A DNA stretch of 64,000 bases from Agapanthus africanus (taxonomy: Eukaryota > Streptophyta > Magnoliopsida > Asparagales > Amaryllidaceae). The translations under genes and the position numbers were made by a program. The notes under the pieces were generated by a model. It worked only from the letters and a program-made list of their open reading frames with translations. It ran no database searches and was not told the origin of the DNA. The DNA is taken from contig CM057344.1 of assembly GCA_030015575.1 (NCBI GenBank), forward strand, positions 185,955,044 to 186,019,043. The letters run 5' to 3'. This document shows, in pieces, positions 51,963-64,000 of this stretch; the first letter of the stretch is position 1; each line of letters starts with the position of its first letter.

Positions 51963-53270
51963 ATATTTCATATGTTTCTTATAATGCGATATCTGTGATG
52001 TGATCATTTGATATGTTGAGATGGATACTGTGTATATAGTATATATGATATATTATATAGACGTTACTTATGTTTTACACCCGCGCTAGCCCCGCCCCGC
52101 TCTGTCGTTAGTTACCTAACCTAACGGTGCATGACGGGACATCGAGGCGAATGCGGATGGCATAAGTGTACGTTGTATTTATCTGTGATGTTTAGGTGAC
52201 TTAAATGATGGGACTTCATTAATGTGATTAATGAAAGAAAAGAAACCTAAAAGATGTTGTAGAATCAAATTTTTTAAAAAGGGTAGCTAAAGTTTTGCTT
52301 TGCAATGTGATATATATGATATATCCCGCACCTTATTTGATGAGGAAAGAGACGAGATCCCTTCATCGGGAGTGACCTCTTTAGCAAAACTGGCAGATGC
52401 TACAACACTCGGTTTGTCTTTTGATTGCTTTTGGAGTTTTTGCTTTGCATAGTGATATATATGATATATCCCGCACCTTATTCGATGAGGAAAGAGCCGA
52501 GATCCCTTCACCGGGAATGACCTCTTTAGCAAAACTAGTGAAAGCCTCAAAAACACTCCATTTCAAAATTCACTCGATTCTACAACGATATCAAGTTCAA
52601 TACGCAATAGGTTTTCTGAAAAACCTGTCGTAGCCCTCTGTCATTTCAGATAAGTCCTACTTAGTATTCGTGCTGCGTTTGTTGACCTTGTCAAGGCGTA
52701 GTGTGTGGTAGCTGACTAGTATTTATCTGCTTATGCATATGATGCAGATTGGATTAGGGTAGTTGTGCGGCCTTGTTGACCTTATCAAGTGTCGAGCAGT
52801 TGGGTTTAATTCAATCAAGAAATGACGGGTTGAACTTGACTTGCGGTCTATGGTTTGTTGACCTTGTCAAGGTCATAGATCGTTTGGGGTAAAATATTAT
52901 CGGGAATTTCAAGTGTTGAAATTTGCAATGAGATTGCAAACCTTCTATGAGATAGTTGGATCCTGGGAGAGTTTTACACAGGACAATTAGTCGATCAAGT
53001 AAGTGTCTAGAAAGGTGTCAACGGGGTTATGCCTCTGGGAAAATGAGATTTATTTTAATTAGGTCCGTGCGAAAGTACGGGGAACCTCCCTCAAAGTACC
53101 GACACTGGCCTGGCTGAAAGATTGGCGTAATTGTAGGGTGTAATTAATCCCGGCTAATCTTTCCTTTTAGGGTTTGAAAGAAGATTTGATAAAAACAGTG
53201 GGAGCTATCCTGATTAGATAAAATAATAACCAATCTGATCTTGCTAAAGTGTTTTCTTCTCTCTCTCCAG
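51963..53270 (+). other. Leader of element D, 3' half (unit 2 copy)
   Basis: Lacks the PBS-proximal half. It carries the closing stem, tandem hairpin modules (about 52307 and 52453), triple hairpins (52682, 52776, 52858; the middle one has GTCAA changed to ATCAA), and the GNRA hairpin (about 53064). The pyrimidine tract ends in CAGGTAG (AG at 53269-53270), as in element A. Confidence 0.78.
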
Positions 53271-56200
53271 GTAGCGGCCATATCATGCCTTAATCAAGAT
53301 AATAATATGGATGTATTGACCGAACCCGCATGTTATACTGTGCTGGGGAACGTTGGTTCCATTCTTTCTTATAAAAGTTTTAAGACTGAACAGGATATAG
53401 GGGAATACCGGGATTCCCATGCCACCCAAATGAAGAAAGTACATGTTGATGCATTTTCCTCGGGTGTGTTCGTTACAGAGAACTGTTTCTTTATTTGCTC
53501 TACGTCTTGGGTATTAGATACCGAGTCAGGAGACCATATATGTAATCAGTTACATGGGCTGAGAAAAGGTAGAGAACTTGGAGAAGGTGATAAAGACATA
53601 AGGGTTGAAAATGGTGCAATTGTTGCAGCTAAAACCATCGGGGAATATCATCTTGTATTACCAACTGGTAATACATTAATTCTGAACGAATGCTATTACA
53701 TGCCAAACCTGATATGCAACATTAATATCGGTTTCTTTATTGAGTAAATAGGGATATAATTTTGTATTACAGGATAATGTTATGAACATTTTCCTGAACC
53801 AAAAGTTGGTTGGATCAGGCACGTTGTGCAATGGCATTTAGGTTTTAAATCAATCAATAGTTCTGAGCATAACAAATACACACAAGAGGAAGAGTTCAAA
53901 AATGAACGAATCTTTCTTTTGGCTTTGTAGACTTGGCCAAATTAATGCGGCATGACTAGCTAAGTTGAATAAGAATGGATATTTGAATCTGTTTGAATTT
54001 TCATCTTATGACACTTGCCAATCATGTCTCAAAGGGAAGATGACCAAAACTCCGTTTATAGGACACGGAGAAAGAGTTACGGAACACTTGAGACTGGTAC
54101 ATAGTGATGTATGCGGTCCCATGTCTACACATGCCAAGAATGGTTCTGCGTACTTCATTACATTCACTGACGATCTCTCTAGATTCGGATATGTGTTCGT
54201 AATGAAACACAAATCAGAAGCTTTTGTGAAATTTAGAGAATATAAACAAGAAGTCGAGAACCAAACCGGGAAAAGTATTAAAATCCATCGATCTGATTGA
54301 GGGGGTGAATACTTGAGCAATGAATTCCTAGACTTCCTAAAAGAGAATGGGATTCTCTCTCAGCTAACTCCTCTATATACACCATAACACAACGGTGTAT
54401 CGGAACTGAGGACCGCACCCTATTAGATATGGTGCGCTCTATGATGAGCATAGCTGAGTTACCTATTTCCTTCTGGGGATATGCGCTGGAGACAGCAGCA
54501 TACCTATTGAATCAAGTTCCATCTAAATATGTACCTACCACACCATAAGAGATATGGAGTGGGAAGAGACCATATCTTAAACGAGTTAAGATATGGGGTT
54601 GTCCGGCCTATGTCAAAAGACAAAATCCGGACAAACTCGAGGAACGGTTAGTTCTTTTCAAGTTTGTGGGATATCCAAAGAACTCATATAAATATTTTCT
54701 CAACCACAGTGATGAACAAAAGGTGTTTGTTGCTCAACATGCCACCTTTTTAGAAAAGGAATTTCTTGTTAAAGAAATTAGTGGCAAAGTGGTAAAACTG
54801 GAAGAAGTTCCAGACGCACAAACCACAACAGAAGATTTGGTGGAACCAGAGGATTCGGTAGTTCCCGATGAACCCCAGCCACTCCGCCGATCTAGTAGGG
54901 TTCCTCATCCACCTAAGAGATACTATGGTTTTCTCATGGATAGTGGGAGCGAGGATTGCATCAAGGAGGATGATGACCTAACTAGATTCGAGCAGGCCAT
55001 CACGAATGGAGACTCGGTAAAATGGCTGGATGCAATGCGGTCCGGGATGGAATCCATGTACCCCAACAAAGTATGGACTTTCGAAGAAGCTCCTGAAGAG
55101 GTAAAACCCATTGGGAGTAAGTGGATCTTCAAGAAAAAACTTGGTGTAGATGGGAAAGTGGAGACTTTCAAAGCTAGACTTGTTGCAAAGGGTTTTCGTC
55201 AACGACCAGGTGTGGATTATGACGAAACCTTTTCTCCAGTGGCTATGCTTAAATCCATCCAGATCATGCTTGCCATCGCTGCATATCATGACTATGAAAT
55301 CTGGCAAATGGATGTTAAGACCGCCTTTCTAAATAGTGATTTAGAAGAGAGCATGTACATGACTCAGCCGGAGCGCTTTGTAGCTAGTGGGAGCAGCGGG
55401 AAGGTGTGCAAGCTGCTTAAATCCATCTATTGATTAAAGCAAGCATCGCAGAGTTAGAACATATACTTTGATGTCGTTATCAAAGAGTTTGATTTCTTTA
55501 AAAACGTAGATGAACCTTGTATATACAAGAAGGTAGCAGAGAGTAAGGTTGTCATCCTCGTATTGTACGTGGACGTCATACTCTTGATAGGAAATGACAT
55601 TCCTATGCTACAATCGGTCAAGCTCTTCTTATCACAACGATTCTCAATAAAAGATCTAGGGGATGCCTCTTACATCTTGAGGATTAAGATTTATAGAGAT
55701 AGATCTAAACGGATACTGAGATTGTCCCAATCCAGGTACATTGACACCATACGAAAGATGTTTAGTATGGAAGAATCCAAACGTGGGTTTTTACCCATGA
55801 TCTCTGGACTCACTCTCTCTAAAGAGATGTATCCCAAGACTTTGGAGAGAGCTCGCATGCAAGGTATACCCTATACTTCGGCAGTAGGCTCTATCATGTA
55901 CGCGATGCTATGTACCAGACCCGATGTAGCACACTCACTAAGTGTAGTGAGTAGGTATCAAGCAGATCCTGGAGAGAGTCACTGGACAGCTGTGAAGAGC
56001 ATTCTCAAGTACATACGAAGGACTAAAGAGATGCTCTTGGTGTATGGTAATGGAGAACTCTAAGTAGAGTCCTTTACCGATTCGAGCTTCGAGAGTGATA
56101 AGGACGACTCTAAGTCGCACTCGGGATTTGTCTTTACCCTCAATGGAGGGGCAGTATGCTGGAAGAGTTCCAAGTAGGAAACCGTGGCAGACTCGACGAT

Positions 56201-56549
56201 GGAGGCTGAATACATCGCTGCCAACGATGCTGCCAAAGAGGCTGTCTGGATCAAGAAGTTCATAACTGAATTTGGAGCGGTTCCATCCATTGAGTATCCA
56301 ATACTTTTGTATTGTGATAACAATGGAGCGGTGGCTTTAGCCAAGGAACCCAGGTCCTATCAACGACCCAGGTATATTCTGAGGTGGTATCACCAGATCC
56401 GGGAGATAGTTGATCGTCGGGAGATCGAGGTCAGGTGGGTTGACACGAAGAACAACACAGCGGATCCACTCACGAAGGCCATTCCCCAGATACAGTTCGA
56501 GAGAATCTTCGGGATACTCGGTATGCGATACTACAGCAGTTGGCCCTAG
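53271..56549 (+). pseudogene. pol: Gag-less copia pol of element D, unit 2 copy
   Basis: Copy of 46110-49385 with the same protease DTE change, the same integrase stops and the same RNase H stop. It has private changes as well, for example a stop in IYGLK (at 55433) and a TAA in the RNase H region (near 56060). Readable pieces: 53241-53747 (protease), 53965-54300 (integrase), 54666-55433 (RT), 55563-56063 (RT/RNase H) and 56184-56549 (RNase H tail). Confidence 0.9.
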
Positions 56550-56563
56550 TGCAAGTGGGAGAT

Positions 56564-57187
56564 TGTTAGTTGTATGTATGCCCTAGAGGCCAGTATTGTA
56601 CATAAGATGTATATTATATTGGATGCTTGGACATATAGAGAGAGGACTTTCTTGCTCGATATGATAGTATGCTATCTAGTTGCTCTTTATCTTAACATGT
56701 ATACTTGTCTCTTGATAATATCTTATGGTTACATGTTGGTAAAGCCCTTAGGATGTGTACTTGACTACCAGGACTATAATGCAGATCATACTAGTGGGGC
56801 CATGGTACTCTATAAGTTCATCCTTTAATGTTCCTAGTCATAGGTGTATCGAGACGGGGCATCGATATACCAGTGTAGACTAGCGTATACGCTTATTGAC
56901 CCATGAGATGGGCGATGGATGATCCCATATCCATTGATGTTTGACATCAGAGATGGTATATGGGTGCTCAGTGGAGCCTGGGTACACTAGACGGATTCGC
57001 CGAGAACTCCGAGATGGTATTATACCTCACATCAGATGGCAGTTCTCTGGTGACACTTGTACAGTTTAGTCTGTAGACCCCAGATCGTCATAGAGTCTTG
57101 TGTAATTCCCATTTTGCTTTAATTTCCTCATTACCACATCCAAGAGGGCATGCAAAACAGTGGTTTTTGGGTACAGTCCCGAGTAAC
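56564..57187 (+). repeat. 3' LTR of element D, truncated (unit 2 copy)
   Basis: Copy of 49400-50023, again ending GTAAC before the inverted H LTR. Confidence 0.88.
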
Positions 57188-59394
57188 TGTAGGGTTCCTA
57201 GGCACTCTAATGAGGTCTCACAAGGCATCAACCATGCCAATTTCAAATTTTATGGGTGCCGAGAAACCCTAATACGGATCGTTGGCTAGAAGTTTAGGCG
57301 AAAGATGCAACTAGTAAACTACTTTACTAAGAGAACGGAAATACAACCTTTGTAGATCCGGTTCTCCACCTCCATAGCTCCGCAATGAAGTCTCCTCGCT
57401 GTCCAAATGGAAACCCGGGCTCAAGCGTCGGCTTCATCGGAGAAATGGGCGGGCAAGATCGTCGGCTTCGTGCCGAAGATGATCTACATCGAGGCATCGC
57501 TAGATCAAGCTCCAACTTCACCAAGTCAAGAAAACTTGCGAAGGAAACACACTCTACTACTTGGCAAGAGGTTGAGGATGAAGGAATAGGAAGTGGGTTC
57601 ACTTTAGAATTGGATTTCTCACTCATTTCATCAATTCACCATTGATGAAGTCAAGCTTTCTTCATTGAAGAAGATGAAGAAAATGTTATGATAAGTTTAT
57701 TCAAAAAGGAAAATAAAATGAATACTTATCATTTAGCAACCATGGTCAAGTGTAGAGAATGAACTAGGGTTAAGTGGAATGGTTAGGGTTAAGCATGAGA
57801 CAAAATGGTCACTTAGTAAAAGCTTCATGAAGCTTCAACAACAAACAAAGTTAGCCACCATTTTCTCTTTATGCTTTTCATTTTCCAAAAAGAATAAATA
57901 AATAAATAATTATATATAAGAAAATGAAAACCCTAACCATTACACAACCATGGTTTAATCTTTACACAAACCCAAGTTAGCATGCATCATCAAACATGAT
58001 ACAAACTTGTGCACAAAAACATATCACATATACAATGTGCACAAACAAGTGAGAAAATCCATTTAAAGTGAACCAATACTAGTTAATGCAAAGTAATATA
58101 TCAAATATATAATTATGCATTAAATCATTAAATCAACACTTGATTTAATGATCCGGTCATGTCGCACACAACCGACTAGTATACAATGTATCGTTTTATC
58201 GAATCAATCCTTGATTCGATAACTAGGTTATATCGCATATAACCATTCGACACATTCATCGCGAGAATGAAATACGGTATCACATACACGCATTATTCTT
58301 GGTCCCGCACATATCTCATATGCGCTTCTATTTCGTTTCGCTTGAGCCAGGAAACCTCTGTGTAGGACTCTAAAGACTCGTCAATACGCCGGTAGCAGAT
58401 GATGATCATATCAAACACCCATAAGCCGCAAGCGGTCTGCTAAACGTAACGGCCACCCGGGTATTGAGCGATCAGAAGATCGACGAGCAAGCCCGCTCAC
58501 ACTCCTGTGAATCCAACCAGTAACACTTACCGTACAGTCCGGTCTCGTCACCTGATATGTCGCATATCTCTCCTAGGGGTGGTAAACGTCAGACCCCAAT
58601 AGCTCGATAAGTCGTGTCGATATGAGGTCTATAACAGTTCGAGAAACTACTGGTAACACTTACCAGTAAATCTCAGCAACCCTGGCCAGGGATTTCCGGT
58701 TATAGCCAATCGAATACAGCGCAACATCAACTCCCTATACCGGGTGAGACGAATCCCTTCCTATCGCTCATTGCCTCCATGTGACTCGGGACTGTACCCA
58801 AAAACCACCGTTTTGCACGCCCTCTTGGACGTGGTAAGGTGGAAATCAAAGTACAGTGGGAACCACACAAGACTCTATGACGATCTCGGGTCAACAGACT
58901 ACTCTGTACCAGTGTCACCAGAAAACTGCCATCTGACGTAAGGTATAATACCATCTGGGAGTTCTCGTCGAGTCCGTCCAGTGTACCCAGTCTCCACTGA
59001 GCACCCGTATATCATCTCTGATGTCAAACACCAATGGATATGGGATCATCCATCGCCCATCTGTATGGGTCGAGAAGGCATACGCTAGTCTACTCTGGTA
59101 TATCGATGCCCCGTCTCGATATACCCACGACTAGGGACTTTGAAGGATGTACTTATGGACTACCATGTCCCCACTAGTATGATCCGCATCATAGTCTAGG
59201 CAGTCAAGTACACATCCTAAGGGCTTTACCAACATGTAACAGAGAGACAATCAGTATACACGTTAAGGTAAAGAGCAACCAGATAGCATACTATCATGTC
59301 GAGTATGAAAGTCCTCCCTATATATGTCCAAGCATCCACTACAATATACATCCTATGTATAGTAATGGCCTCTAGGGCATACATATAACTAACA
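57188..59394 (-). repeat. 3' LTR of element H, full (2207 bp)
   Basis: On the minus strand it starts TGTTAGTTATATGTATGCC at 59394 and ends CCTACAGTTAC-side at 57188. It carries the hairpin array (about 58020-58330), the CTGGTAA-GTG-TTACCAG hairpin (about 58648) and the same conserved blocks as A. Confidence 0.9.
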
Positions 59395-59410
59395 ATCTCC
59401 CACTTGCACT
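59395..59410 (-). other. Polypurine tract of element H
   Basis: The minus strand reads AGTGCAAGTGGGAGAT before the LTR start at 59394. Confidence 0.85.
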
Positions 59411-62207
59411 AGGGCCATCTGATAGCAGTGGTTGCTGTATCTCATACTCAACCATCCCATAAAAGTCTCTCTCTGGGAAAAGGCCTTTGTGAGTGGATCC
59501 GCCGTGTTGTCCTCTGGGTCTACTCTCCTAACCTCGATCTCCTTGGAGATCAACCATCTCCATGATCAGGTGATACTGCCTTAGAATATATCTGAATCAC
59601 TGATGGGACGGACGTTCCTTGGCATAAGCCACAACTCCATTGTCACACAATGGGAGGAAGTAAGTTCATCTCATGAACAAATATACATCCAGACTGTCTC
59701 TTTGGTAGCATCTTAAGTAGCGATGTATCGAGCCTTTATCTTCTAGTATGCCACGGTATCTAGCTTGGAACTCTTCCAACATACCGTCCCTTTACTGAGG
59801 GTAAAGACAATGCCTGTGACTGACTTTCAGTCGTCCTTATCACCCTGGAACCCTTCCAGTGATTCTCCTCAGGATCGATTGATACCATCTCACTACAACT
59901 AGTGAGATTCCTAACATCCTATTAGATCTATCGCATAGATCCAAAATCCAGGATTTAGGAGGTATCACTTTGATCCTATTATGGAGAATTCTTGTGATAA
60001 CCGGAGATTGACCGAGCGTAACATAGGAAACTCTTTTCTTATCAAGAGTATGTCATCCACGTACTCTATGAGGATCACTACCATACTCCCTACTACCTTC
60101 TTGTATATACAAGGTTCATCTACCATTTTGATGAAGTCAAACTATTTGTCTTCCATATCAAAACAGATGTTCCAACTCCGCGACGCCTGCTTTAACCTAT
60201 AAAGCATCTTGTACACGTTTTCGGTGCTCCCACTGTCTACGAAGCCCTCTGGCTGTGTACTTATAGACGTTCTCTTCTAAAACATCATTTAGAAAAGCAG
60301 TCATGGCACCCAACCGCCAGATATCGTAGTCATGGTATGTAGCCGTGGCAAGTAGGATCTGGATGGGCTTAAGCATAGACACTTGAAAAGGTTTCATCAT
60401 TATCCACGCCTGGTCGATGACGAAAAGCTTTAACAAGTCTAGCTTTGAAAGTCTCAACTATTCCATCTACACCAAGTAATCTTCTCAAGATATACTTGCT
60501 CCTGATGGGGATTTAACCCTTCAGATATAGCAGCCAAAGTCCATACTTTGCTGGTGTACATGGATTCCATCTCAGATCGCTAAGCATCCAGCCATTCTTA
60601 CAGAGTCCCACTCCTGATGGCCAGCTCGAAACTAGTTGGGTCATCATCTCATGATGCAATCCTCGCTCCCACTATCATAGAGAAACCGAAATATCTCTCA
60701 GGTGGGTGAGGAACCCTACTAGATCGGCGGAGAGGCTGAGGTTCGTTGTAATCTACTGAATCTTTTGGTTCTATCAAATCATCAGCTGCAGTTTGTATAG
60801 CTGGAACATTTCCAGTTCTACATAACAGATCTTGTCTTGAGCTTGTCCGGATTTTGCTTTTCAGACATAGGCTGGACAACCCCAAATCTTAACTAACTTA
60901 AGAGATGGGCTCTTCCCTTATCATATCAAATATGAAGTGGTAGGCAACTGATTTGATTTGAACCCTATTCAATAGGTATGCAGCTTCTCAAGTGCATAAC
61001 TCCCAAAAAGGAAATAGGTAACTCAGTAGTACTCATCATAGAGCACACCTTATCATATAGGGTGTGATTGCTCCGCCCCGATATACCATCGTGCTATGGT
61101 GTATACGGAGGAGTAATGCTGAGAGAGAATCTCATTCTCCTTTAGAATAGTCCAGGAATTCTGTGCTCAAGTATTCTCCTCCTTGATCTTATCAAAGGAC
61201 ATAATACTTATACCCGTATTTTGGTTCTCTACTTCTAACTTATATTCTGTGAATATCTCAAAAGGTTCGGACTTGTGTCTCAACAGGAACATAGGTCTGA
61301 ATCTCGAAAGATTATCAAAGAATGTAATGATGTATAAAGAACCTGTCTTGGCAAGTGTAGACAGGGGACCTATATACATCAACATGTATCATCCCAAGAG
61401 TTTACTAACTCTTTCTCTGCTTCCAGTAAACAGAGCTATGGTCATCGTATCTTTGTGACATGACTGGAAGGTTTCATAAGATGTAAATTCAAACAGATTT
61501 AAATATGCATCTAAATGTAACTTCAGCTAGTCAGGTCGCATTGATATGACCTAGTCTACAATGCCTCAAGAAGGATTTGTTCATTTCTGAACTCATCCTC
61601 CTGTGTGTGTTCTGTATACTAAGAACTGTAGTTTGATTTAGAACATTAATGCTTTTAGATAACGTGCCTGAACCGATCAACTTTTGATATAGGAAATGTT
61701 CAAAACATTATCCATCAATACAAAATTTTATCAATTCTTTACTAATAAAGAGATAGATATGATTTTGTATATCAGGTTCGGTATCTAATAACATTCGATC
61801 AGAATCAATGTATTGGTAATACAGGGTGATAGTGACCAACAGACTTGGCTGCAACACTTGCCCCGTTTTCTGCCTCATGAAACTTATCACCCGTTCTCAG
61901 TTCTCTACCTAGCTATAGCCCTATGTAACAGATTACATATCTGGGATCCTGATCTGGTATCACATACCCAGGACGCGGAGGATACTGAGAAACAGTTCTT
62001 TTGTAATGAACACACTCGAAGATGATGCATCAGCATGCACTCTCTTCGTTTGGGCGGCACGGGAAATCTGGTATTCCCCAATTTCCTGCTCTGTCTTATA
62101 ACAATTATAAGTAGGAGCGGGACCAACGTTCCCCAGCTCAGTATAACAAGCGGGTTCGGTCAATATTCCGTATTATTATCTTGATTAAGGCGTGATATGG
62201 TCGCTAC
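59411..62207 (-). pseudogene. pol: Decayed gag-less copia pol of element H
   Basis: About 2.8 kb where A has 3.3 kb, so roughly 0.5 kb has been lost, with many frameshifts. Readable pieces on the minus strand: the Gag-replacing peptide and protease start (62163-61905; MTEPACYTELGNVG, and a changed DTRSGSQ), integrase (61385-61167, HSD-like region lost), the linker before RT (60885-60649, HPPERYFGF) and RT (60457-60197, SMLKPIQILLATATYHDYDIW). RNase H is barely readable (59420-60000). Non-functional. Confidence 0.85.
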
Positions 62208-64000
62208 CTGGAGAGAGAGAGAAGAAAACACTCAGCGTGCGCTCTTGCAAGAATAGATTGGTTGTTATTTTATCTAATCAGGATGGCTCCCACTGTTTTT
62301 ATCAAATCTTCCTTCAAACCCTAAAAGGAAAGACTAGCCGGGATTAATTACACGCTACAAGTTCGCCAATCTTTCAGCCAGGCCAGTGTCGGTACTTTGA
62401 GGGAGGTCCCCCATGCTTTCGCACGAACCTAATTAATGTAAACCTCGTTTTCCCAGAGGCGTAACCTCGTTAACACCTTTCTAGACACCTACTTGATCGG
62501 CTAATTGTAATGTATAAAACTCTCTCAGGAGTAACTCTTACTCGCTGCGGGTATCGGGATCCAACTATCTCATAGAAGGTATGCAATCTCATTGCAAATT
62601 TCAACACTTGAAATTCCCGATAATATTGCCCCTAGCGTCCTATGACCTTGACGGAGGCCAAACTACCCATAGTCCGCTAGTCAAGTTCAACCCGTCATTT
62701 CCTGATTGAATTAAACCCACCCGCACGACCCTTGACGGAGGCCAAACAACGCCGTACGAATACCCTAATCCAATCGCATCATATGCTAGCAGATAAGCAC
62801 TAGTTAGCTACCGTACACTACGCCTTGACGGAGGCCAAACTACCGCAGCACGAATACTAACTAGTACTTATCTGAAATGACGGAGGGCTACGACAGGTTT
62901 TTCTGAAAACCTATTGCGTAATGAACTTGATATCGTTGTAGAATCAAATGATTTTTAAAATGGAGTGTTTTTTAGGCTTTTCTAGTTTTGCTAAAGGAGT
63001 CACTCCCGGTGAAGGGATCGTCGGTCCTTTCCTCGTCGAATGAGGTGCGGGATATATCATATATATCACTGTGCAAAGCAAAAACTCTTAAAAGCAATCA
63101 AAAGACAAACCGAGTGTGTAGCATCTGCCAGTTATTGCTAAAGGAGTCACTCCCGGTGAAGGGATCTCGGTCCTTTCCTCATCGAATAAGGTGCAGGATA
63201 TATCACATATACCTCTGTGAAAAGCAAGAACTGTAGCTACCTGTTTTAATTTTGAAATTCAATTCTACAACATCTTAGGTTTCTTTTTACTTTCATTAAT
63301 CACATTAATGAAGTCCCATCATTTAAGTTACCTAAACATCACAGATAAATACGACGTACACTTATGCCATCCGCATTCGCCTCGATGTCCCCTCGTGCAC
63401 CGTTAGGTTAGGCGACTAATGGCAGAGCGGGGCAGGGCTAGCGCGGGTGTAAAACATAAGTAACACCTATATAATATATCATATATACTATATACAGTAT
63501 CCATCACAGAACATCACATGATCACATCACAGATATCGCAGCAGAAGAAACATATGAAATATTGGATATACTAGGACGTCCGTGTTTTCAATACGAGCCA
63601 GTATAAAACACGGATTCCATGGTCGTGATGAATAGCCAAACCCATACCCCTAGACCCCTACGAGAGCGGCAAGTAACCCTACCAATTCTAGAGTTAGGAG
63701 ACCCGGACTCGACTCCTCGAGTTGGTCTCCCACTGGACTCCAGAACCCGGTTACTTGTGCCCTCCTCCTTGGGTCTATCCTAGTGCGGAAAAGTAAATAA
63801 TATACAAAGGGTGACATCTTCCGCAACCTGGAAGTGCCCCAATAAAAGAATATTACATACAAGTTTTTACATGAATGAAAATGAAAAACACTCATCTCAC
63901 ATAGAAAACCCCCGGCTATTCAAAGACGACGATCCAATATAACATATCCAGCAACACATAACATCACATGTCATCAACGTAAGTAAATATGCGCATCCCA
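62208..64000 (-). other. Structured leader of element H, partial
   Basis: Non-coding. From the pol side: a pyrimidine tract with CAG (ct at 62208-62209), the GNRA hairpin (about 62413-62427, with a G-U pair), the trinucleotide-loop pair (about 62580-62620), triple hairpins TTGGC-CTCC-GTCAA on the minus strand (from 62646, 62730 and 62823), the closing stem and tandem modules (about 62935-63270), and the CTAGCGCGGGTGTAAAAC block (63438-63454). It continues off the right edge. Confidence 0.78.

Larger units (their letters stand above)
51961..59126. repeat. Unit 2 of the 7.17-kb tandem duplication
   Basis: Corresponds to 44795-51960. Offsets of equivalent points are 7164-7166 bp. Unit 2 is continuous on its right with the full H element, unit 1 on its left with the full D element, as expected for a simple tandem duplication of the D/H junction region. 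Confidence 0.9.
57188..64000 (-). mobile_element. Element H: gag-less copia element, runs off the right edge
   Basis: Minus-strand element with its complete 3' LTR (57188-59394), PPT (59395-59410), a badly decayed pol with deletions, and a leader that continues past 64000. Same family as A by LTR and leader. It inserted into the D 3' LTR in opposite orientation. The PBS and 5' LTR lie outside the window. Confidence 0.88.

Overview
This is plant nuclear DNA, and everything I can identify in it is LTR retrotransposon. The priming sites are exact 3' ends of plant tRNA-Asp and initiator tRNA-Met, the proteins are Ty3/gypsy (Athila-type) and Ty1/copia (Tork superclade, Angela/BARE-like) polyproteins, and the elements are nested several deep with target-site duplications (TSDs). 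This points to an angiosperm with a large, repeat-rich genome; the species cannot be named from the sequence. I found no host gene, tRNA, rRNA, CRISPR array or bacterial feature.

Layout. 1-~5316 (-): the 5' part of an Athila-type element (gag-pro ORF, leader, tRNA-Asp PBS, 5' LTR). The rest of the window is a nest built inside an old decayed copia element B (-), whose pieces lie at ~5317-8035, 18634-18901 and 28426-28548. Element A (-; 8036-18628; TSD CTATA; two 2213-bp LTRs) and element C (+; 18902-28425; TSD CGTAG/TGTAG) each interrupt B. Element D (+) begins at 28549. Its 5' LTR is split by a solo LTR F (-; 29312-42168; TSD GTAGT), and F is split by the young, intact element E (+; 29463-40095; TSD GAAAG), which carries one uninterrupted 1308-codon gag-pol ORF and LTRs differing by a single 1-bp length change. 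The body of D runs 43620-49399, and its 3' LTR is broken at 50024 by element H (-), which runs off the right edge. A later 7.17-kb tandem duplication (44795-51960 and 51961-59126), joined at a CCA microhomology, copied the D body together with part of H.

How the parts may work together. E encodes Gag, protease, integrase, RT and RNase H. A, C, D and H share its leader and LTR architecture, but in each the gag region is absent and a short unrelated peptide stands before the protease. They therefore look like a gag-less family that would need Gag in trans, comparable with BARE-2 and BARE-1 of barley.

The most interesting signal is non-coding. (1) The ~2.5-kb leader between PBS and coding region holds three spaced hairpins with a common core (TTGAC or TTGGC, a 3-4 nt loop, GTCAA or GTTAA) and outer arms that differ in sequence but stay complementary from element to element. 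The same leader has a long closing stem, tandem inner hairpins, a trinucleotide-loop hairpin pair and a GNRA hairpin. (2) The LTRs hold an ordered array of up to eight short hairpins of two classes, again with constant cores and variable complementary arms. Compensatory and G-U changes suggest conserved RNA structure shared by the autonomous and gag-less elements. All comparisons were made by eye.
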